Below are positions 6,581 through 9,870 of a stretch of 9,870 nt of DNA, one piece after another (position 1 is the stretch's first letter; every line of letters starts with the position of its first letter). The notes under the pieces were generated by a model. It had not been told where the DNA came from. It worked only from the letters and a program-made list of their open reading frames with translations, and did not search any database. The stretch covers positions 1 through 9,870 of the forward strand of contig CALBZH010000273.1 of assembly GCA_937889795.1 (NCBI GenBank), read 5' to 3'. A program made the position numbers and the translations under genes. Origin of the DNA: an uncultured Syntrophobacteraceae bacterium (GTDB lineage: Bacteria; Desulfobacterota; Syntrophobacteria; Syntrophobacterales; Syntrophobacteraceae).

Positions 6581-9500
6581 TCAATGGGCTTGCCTGGCGA
6601 AGAGCCTGGAAAGGTCGTCAAAGAGCGTGTACACCACGGGTACGACGACCAGGGTGAGCAGCGTCGAGGTGATGAGCCCGCCGATGACGGCCCTCGCCAT
6701 GGGGGCGCGCATCTCGGCTCCCGGCCCGAGCGCCATGGCCAGGGGCAGCATCCCGAAGATCATGGCCATGGTGGTCATGATGATGGGCCGAAGCCGCGTC
6801 CGTCCCGCTTCGATCAGGGCCTCCCGTCGCTGGAGACCCTGCTTCTGGAGCACTTTGGCGTAATCCACGAGCAGGATGGCGTTTTTGGTCACGAGCCCCA
6901 TGAGCATGATGAGCCCGATGAGCGACATGATGTTCAGCGTGTCCCCCGTGAAGAAAAGCATCACCACGACTCCGACCAACGACAGCGGCAGGGACATCAT
7001 GATGGAAAGCGGGGCCAGGAAGCTCTCGAACTGCGCCGCCAGGATGAGATAGATGAGAATCACCGCCAGCGCGAGGGCCTCGAAGATGTAGCGGAACGTC
7101 TCCGCCATGTCCTCGGCCTCACCACTCCACGAGATGACATACCCCGGCGGCAGCTGAACGTCGGCGACCCGCTTGCGAATGGCCTCGATCGCATCGCCCA
7201 GGGGCACGCCAACCGGGCTTGCGGAAAGGGTTACCTTGCGCCGCAGGTCCAGCCGCTGGATCTTCGCCGGAGACAGATCCATGCGAAACTGGGCGATGTC
7301 CCCCAGGGGCACCAGGGCTCTTTCGCCGTTTTGTTGCGGGGAGAGGAGCGTGAGGCGGGTCAGCTGCCTCGGGTTGCGCCGGTAGGAATCAGGCAGACGA
7401 ACGCGCACGTCGTAGGAATCGCCGTCCTCGTCTTCGTAGGTGGTGGCGGCCTTGCCCCCGAGAAGTGGCCCCAGGGTGTCGACGACCTGTCCCGTGGACA
7501 CGCCGACGTCGACGGCCCGCGCCCGATCCACGACCACGCGGACTTCGTTCTTTTCCTGGTCGAGGCTGGACTGCACGTCGGTTACGCCCGGGACCTCGGC
7601 CATGATGCGCTTGAGCTTATCGCCGTATTCCTTCAGGATATCGAGGTCGTCCCCCCGGAAGTTCATGTTGATGGGCGCGCCCTCGTGCATGCTGCCCGCC
7701 ATCCGAACGCTGGGAATGATCCCCGGAATGTCCTGAACCCCCGCGCGTGTTAGATTTTCGAGCTGCTCCTGGGTGACGTCGCGCAGGTGCTGGTCCTCGA
7801 GCTTGACGTAAATCTGGCCCTCGCGGACGGTCCCCGCCTCGCCGGCTCCCACCGTGGTGTAGGTGAGAGCGATGCCGGGCAGCTTGCTCAGCGCCGTGAG
7901 GATGGCTTCGGTTCGCCCCCGGCTTTCCTCGATTCCTGCATCCGGCGCGGCCGTGAAGTTCACCTGGTATTCGCCGCGGTCGTAGGTGGGCATGAAGGAG
8001 CTCCCCAGGTGCGGCGCGAGAAAGAGCGCCCCCACAAACGCGGCCGTGCCCATCGCCAGGATGGATTTCCGGTGATCCAGCGCCCAGGAGATCACGTGGC
8101 GGTAGCCGTCGGAGACGCGATCAAAAAGCTGATTGAAGCGATCCAGCAGCCGGTAGAGCCAGTTGCGGCGTCGCCCTCCTCCCGAGCCCGCACCGTGATG
8201 AGAGCCCTCGACGTCCGGGTCCACCCATTTGGAGGAAAGCATCGGGTCCAACGTGAAGGAAACGAACAGGGAAACCAGAACCGCGAAGGTCACCACGATC
8301 CCGAATTGATAAAAGAAACGACCGACGATGCCTTTCATGAATGCGACCGGAATGAAAACGGCCACGATCGTGAAGGTGGTGGCCATGACCGCGAGTCCGA
8401 TTTCCGATGTTCCCTCGATGGACGCCCGGACGTGGTCCTTCCCCTGTTGCAGATGTCGGACGATGTTCTCCCGCACCACGATGGCGTCGTCGATCAGGAG
8501 CCCGATTGCAAGCGAGAGCCCCATCAGGGTCATGACGTTCAGCGTGAATCCCAGGGCCATCATGATGATGAACGAGCTGATGACGCTGATGGGGAGTGTG
8601 AGGCCCGTGATCACGGTCGAGCGCCAGGAATTGAGAAAACAGAACACGATGAGGATGGTGAGAAGACCGCCGATGAGGAGCGTCATTTCGACGTCGTGGA
8701 CCGATTCGCGGATAAACTTCGACCCGTCCCGGACCACCTCGATCTTCGCGGTTTCGGGGATTTCCTTGCTCAGGGTCGGAAGGAGCGCCTTGATGCCGTC
8801 CGCGACCGCCACGGTGTTGGCCCCGGACTGTTTCAGCACGTTCAGGGCAACGGCCGGAGCGCCATTCACGAGGGCCAACGACCGCTGCTCCTCGATGCCG
8901 TCCTGGATGTGAGCGATCTCCTTGAGCCGAACCGGGTGGGCCCCGCGCCAGGCCACCACCATTTCCGGGTACCCGGAGACTTCCTTGGGCTTCCCCGCGA
9001 TGCGCACGGGCAGCTCGTGGCCTTCCCGGTTGAGGCGCCCGAGGGGCGTGTTGACGTTTTCCTTGAAAAGCCCCGCGATCACCTCGTCGACACCGATTTC
9101 AAGCGATTCCAACCGCCTCGGGTCGAGCCAGACGTTGACCTCCCGTTTGGCCTGCCCGACGAGATCGACGCGCCCGACTCCGGGAGCGTTTTCGAGCCGC
9201 CGCTTCACGCGCTTTTCAACCAGGGTCGTGAGGTCCCGCGCGCTCAACGTTTCCGACCGGACGGCCAGCGACACCACCGGAGCTGCCGAAAAATCGAGCT
9301 TCTGGATCACCGGCTCTTCGGAGTCCTTCGGAAGCTCCGCCCGGATGGCGTTGACCTTTGCGCGCGCTTCCTGCGCCGCTTCGTTGATGCGCGTCTCGAG
9401 GGTGAACTCGACGATGATCAGCGAGACGTCTTCCTGCGACGTGGAGGAAATGTGCTTCACTCCCTGGACCGGGTTGATCGCCTCCTCGATCTTTCGGGTC

Positions 9501-9688
9501 ACTTCCCGCTCGACGGACTCGGGGGATGCCCCCTTGTACGTGGTGGTGATGCTGAGCACAGGGATTTCGACGTCTGGGTACTCGTCGATGTTCAGGTGCC
9601 GGTAGGAGAAGACGCCCAGGATCACGAGGGTCAGCATCATGACGGAGGCGAATACCGGACGCCGGATGGAGAGCTCGGAGAGGACCAT
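6581..9688 (-). CDS. RND multidrug efflux permease, AcrB/HAE-1 type (1035 aa)
   Basis: Inner-membrane proton-driven pump. It has the twelve-helix RND plan: TM1 at about 12-28, TM2-6 at about 338-485, TM7 near 543-560 and TM8-12 at about 868-1022. Two large periplasmic loops lie between TM1/TM2 and TM7/TM8. The proton-relay residues are present: two aspartates in TM4 (LLIDDAIVV, 400-401) and the lysine of TM10 (GLVTKNAILLVDYA, 935). The N-terminal MVLSELSIRRPVFASVMML and the loop IDEYPDVEIPVLSITTTYKG are typical of the family, as is LRPIIMTTMAMIFGMLPLA. I see no metal-binding signature of the CusA/CzcA group, so small-molecule export is more likely. The linker between TM6 and TM7 carries a short His/Gly/Arg-rich stretch (495-508). 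The start overlaps the adaptor stop by one base (TGATG), with AAGGAG 7 nt upstream. Its length is normal and it appears intact. Confidence 0.96.
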   Translation of the reverse strand: MVLSELSIRRPVFASVMMLTLVILGVFSYRHLNIDEYPDVEIPVLSITTTYKGASPESVEREVTRKIEEAINPVQGVKHISSTSQEDVSLIIVEFTLETRINEAAQEARAKVNAIRAELPKDSEEPVIQKLDFSAAPVVSLAVRSETLSARDLTTLVEKRVKRRLENAPGVGRVDLVGQAKREVNVWLDPRRLESLEIGVDEVIAGLFKENVNTPLGRLNREGHELPVRIAGKPKEVSGYPEMVVAWRGAHPVRLKEIAHIQDGIEEQRSLALVNGAPAVALNVLKQSGANTVAVADGIKALLPTLSKEIPETAKIEVVRDGSKFIRESVHDVEMTLLIGGLLTILIVFCFLNSWRSTVITGLTLPISVISSFIIMMALGFTLNVMTLMGLSLAIGLLIDDAIVVRENIVRHLQQGKDHVRASIEGTSEIGLAVMATTFTIVAVFIPVAFMKGIVGRFFYQFGIVVTFAVLVSLFVSFTLDPMLSSKWVDPDVEGSHHGAGSGGGRRRNWLYRLLDRFNQLFDRVSDGYRHVISWALDHRKSILAMGTAAFVGALFLAPHLGSSFMPTYDRGEYQVNFTAAPDAGIEESRGRTEAILTALSKLPGIALTYTTVGAGEAGTVREGQIYVKLEDQHLRDVTQEQLENLTRAGVQDIPGIIPSVRMAGSMHEGAPINMNFRGDDLDILKEYGDKLKRIMAEVPGVTDVQSSLDQEKNEVRVVVDRARAVDVGVSTGQVVDTLGPLLGGKAATTYEDEDGDSYDVRVRLPDSYRRNPRQLTRLTLLSPQQNGERALVPLGDIAQFRMDLSPAKIQRLDLRRKVTLSASPVGVPLGDAIEAIRKRVADVQLPPGYVISWSGEAEDMAETFRYIFEALALAVILIYLILAAQFESFLAPLSIMMSLPLSLVGVVVMLFFTGDTLNIMSLIGLIMLMGLVTKNAILLVDYAKVLQKQGLQRREALIEAGRTRLRPIIMTTMAMIFGMLPLAMALGPGAEMRAPMARAVIGGLITSTLLTLVVVPVVYTLFDDLSRLFARQAH

Positions 9689-9822
9689 CAGCTGGCTCCT
9701 TCCTGCACTACGGAAGAAGCCCGGGCCGGGGCCGGCATGCTTCCGGTTCCCTCGGGGGCCGAGGAATCGATGACGCGCACCCGCTCGCCTTCACGAGTGT
9801 TGAATCCGCCGCGGATCACGAC
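9688..9822 (-). CDS. Partial CDS: C-terminal end of an RND periplasmic adaptor (membrane fusion protein)
   Basis: Forty-four codons and a TGA stop (9690-9688) are present, and the 5' part is cut off by the contig end. The fragment begins VVIRGGFNTREGERVRVID. That is the usual last beta-strand pair of HlyD/AcrA-type adaptors, in which a 'V+VRGGF...+DG..VRV' pattern closes the membrane-proximal domain. It ends in a low-complexity Pro/Ala/Ser tail, SMPAPARASSVVQEGAS. The TGA shares its A with the ATG of the RND permease, so the two are translationally coupled. The permease ribosome site lies inside this coding end. In the complete protein this adaptor would join the inner-membrane pump to the outer-membrane channel. 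The frame stays open through the adapter at 9824-9870; that extension is not real protein. Confidence 0.85.
   Translation of the reverse strand, partial: VVIRGGFNTREGERVRVIDSSAPEGTGSMPAPARASSVVQEGAS
9696..9701 (-). promoter_or_regulatory. Ribosome binding site of the RND permease gene, inside the adaptor gene
   Basis: AAGGAG on the minus strand stands 7 nt before the ATG at 9688. It is embedded in the last codons of the adaptor gene, as expected for coupled translation of the pump components. Confidence 0.75.
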
Positions 9823-9823
9823 G

Positions 9824-9870
9824 AGATCGGAAGAGCGTCGTGTAGGGAAAGAGTGTAGATCTCGGTGGTC
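9824..9870 (-). other. Illumina TruSeq universal adapter (library contamination, inverted copy)
   Basis: This is the exact reverse complement of bases 1-47, starting AGATCGGAAGAGCGTCGTG. The last genomic base is 9823. Together the two copies look like a 47-bp terminal inverted repeat but are sequencing adapter left in the assembly. On the minus strand it reads in frame into the partial adaptor gene. Confidence 0.98.

Noticed and set aside
5201..7753. 850-codon open frame on the plus strand
   Set aside because: It lies antisense to the outer-membrane factor and RND genes. Its product is rich in Arg, Gly, His and Asp with no domain, as expected from the complement of GC-rich coding DNA.
48..9823. 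CRISPR arrays, tRNA or rRNA genes, insertion sequences
   Set aside because: I saw no regularly spaced repeats, tRNA-like cloverleaf with a CCA end, rRNA core sequence or transposase motif.
1..9870. 47-bp terminal inverted repeats suggesting a transposon, linear plasmid or phage
   Set aside because: Both copies are the Illumina universal adapter. No transposase or replication gene lies inside.

Overview
This is a 9.8 kb metagenome-style contig from a Gram-negative bacterium. The outer-membrane efflux protein with its signal peptide and the RND pump show the Gram-negative envelope. Codon use is moderately GC-rich (roughly 60% in sampled lines of the efflux genes) and every gene is on the minus strand with good Shine-Dalgarno sites. 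A deltaproteobacterial (Desulfobacterota-like) or similar environmental lineage is a guess only; nothing here fixes the taxon. Both ends are not genomic: bases 1-47 and 9824-9870 are the Illumina TruSeq universal (P5/read 1) adapter in inverted orientation, so the biological insert is 48-9823.

Layout, in transcription order (right to left). (1) 9822-5228 is a compact tripartite efflux operon: the C-terminal 44 residues of a periplasmic adaptor (HlyD/AcrA-like), a complete AcrB-type RND permease of 1035 residues whose start codon overlaps the adaptor stop by one base, and after 24 nt a complete TolC-type outer-membrane factor of 442 residues. (2) After a 381-nt gap comes an orphan tandem-GAF protein (4846-3806, 346 residues) with no kinase, cyclase or DNA-binding output domain. 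(3) After a 336-nt gap comes a small three-helix membrane/coiled-coil protein (3469-2828, 213 residues) that is clearly more AT-rich than its neighbours. (4) After 134 nt comes an 849-residue P-loop NTPase of KAP/STAND-like appearance (2693-144). Its stop overlaps by 4 nt (ATGA) the start of another gene, of which only 33 codons remain before the left adapter.

How they work together. The first three genes form an inner-membrane pump, periplasmic adaptor and outer-membrane channel that exports drugs, lipids or similar small amphiphiles; the substrate cannot be read from the sequence. The GAF protein could be a ligand or redox sensor, but no link to the pump is visible beyond proximity. The most likely place for something undescribed is the left third: a large NTPase tightly coupled to an unknown, truncated partner, with a low-GC membrane protein just upstream. 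This is the architecture of many conflict/defence cassettes, but the partner is cut off by the contig end, so the idea remains a hypothesis.
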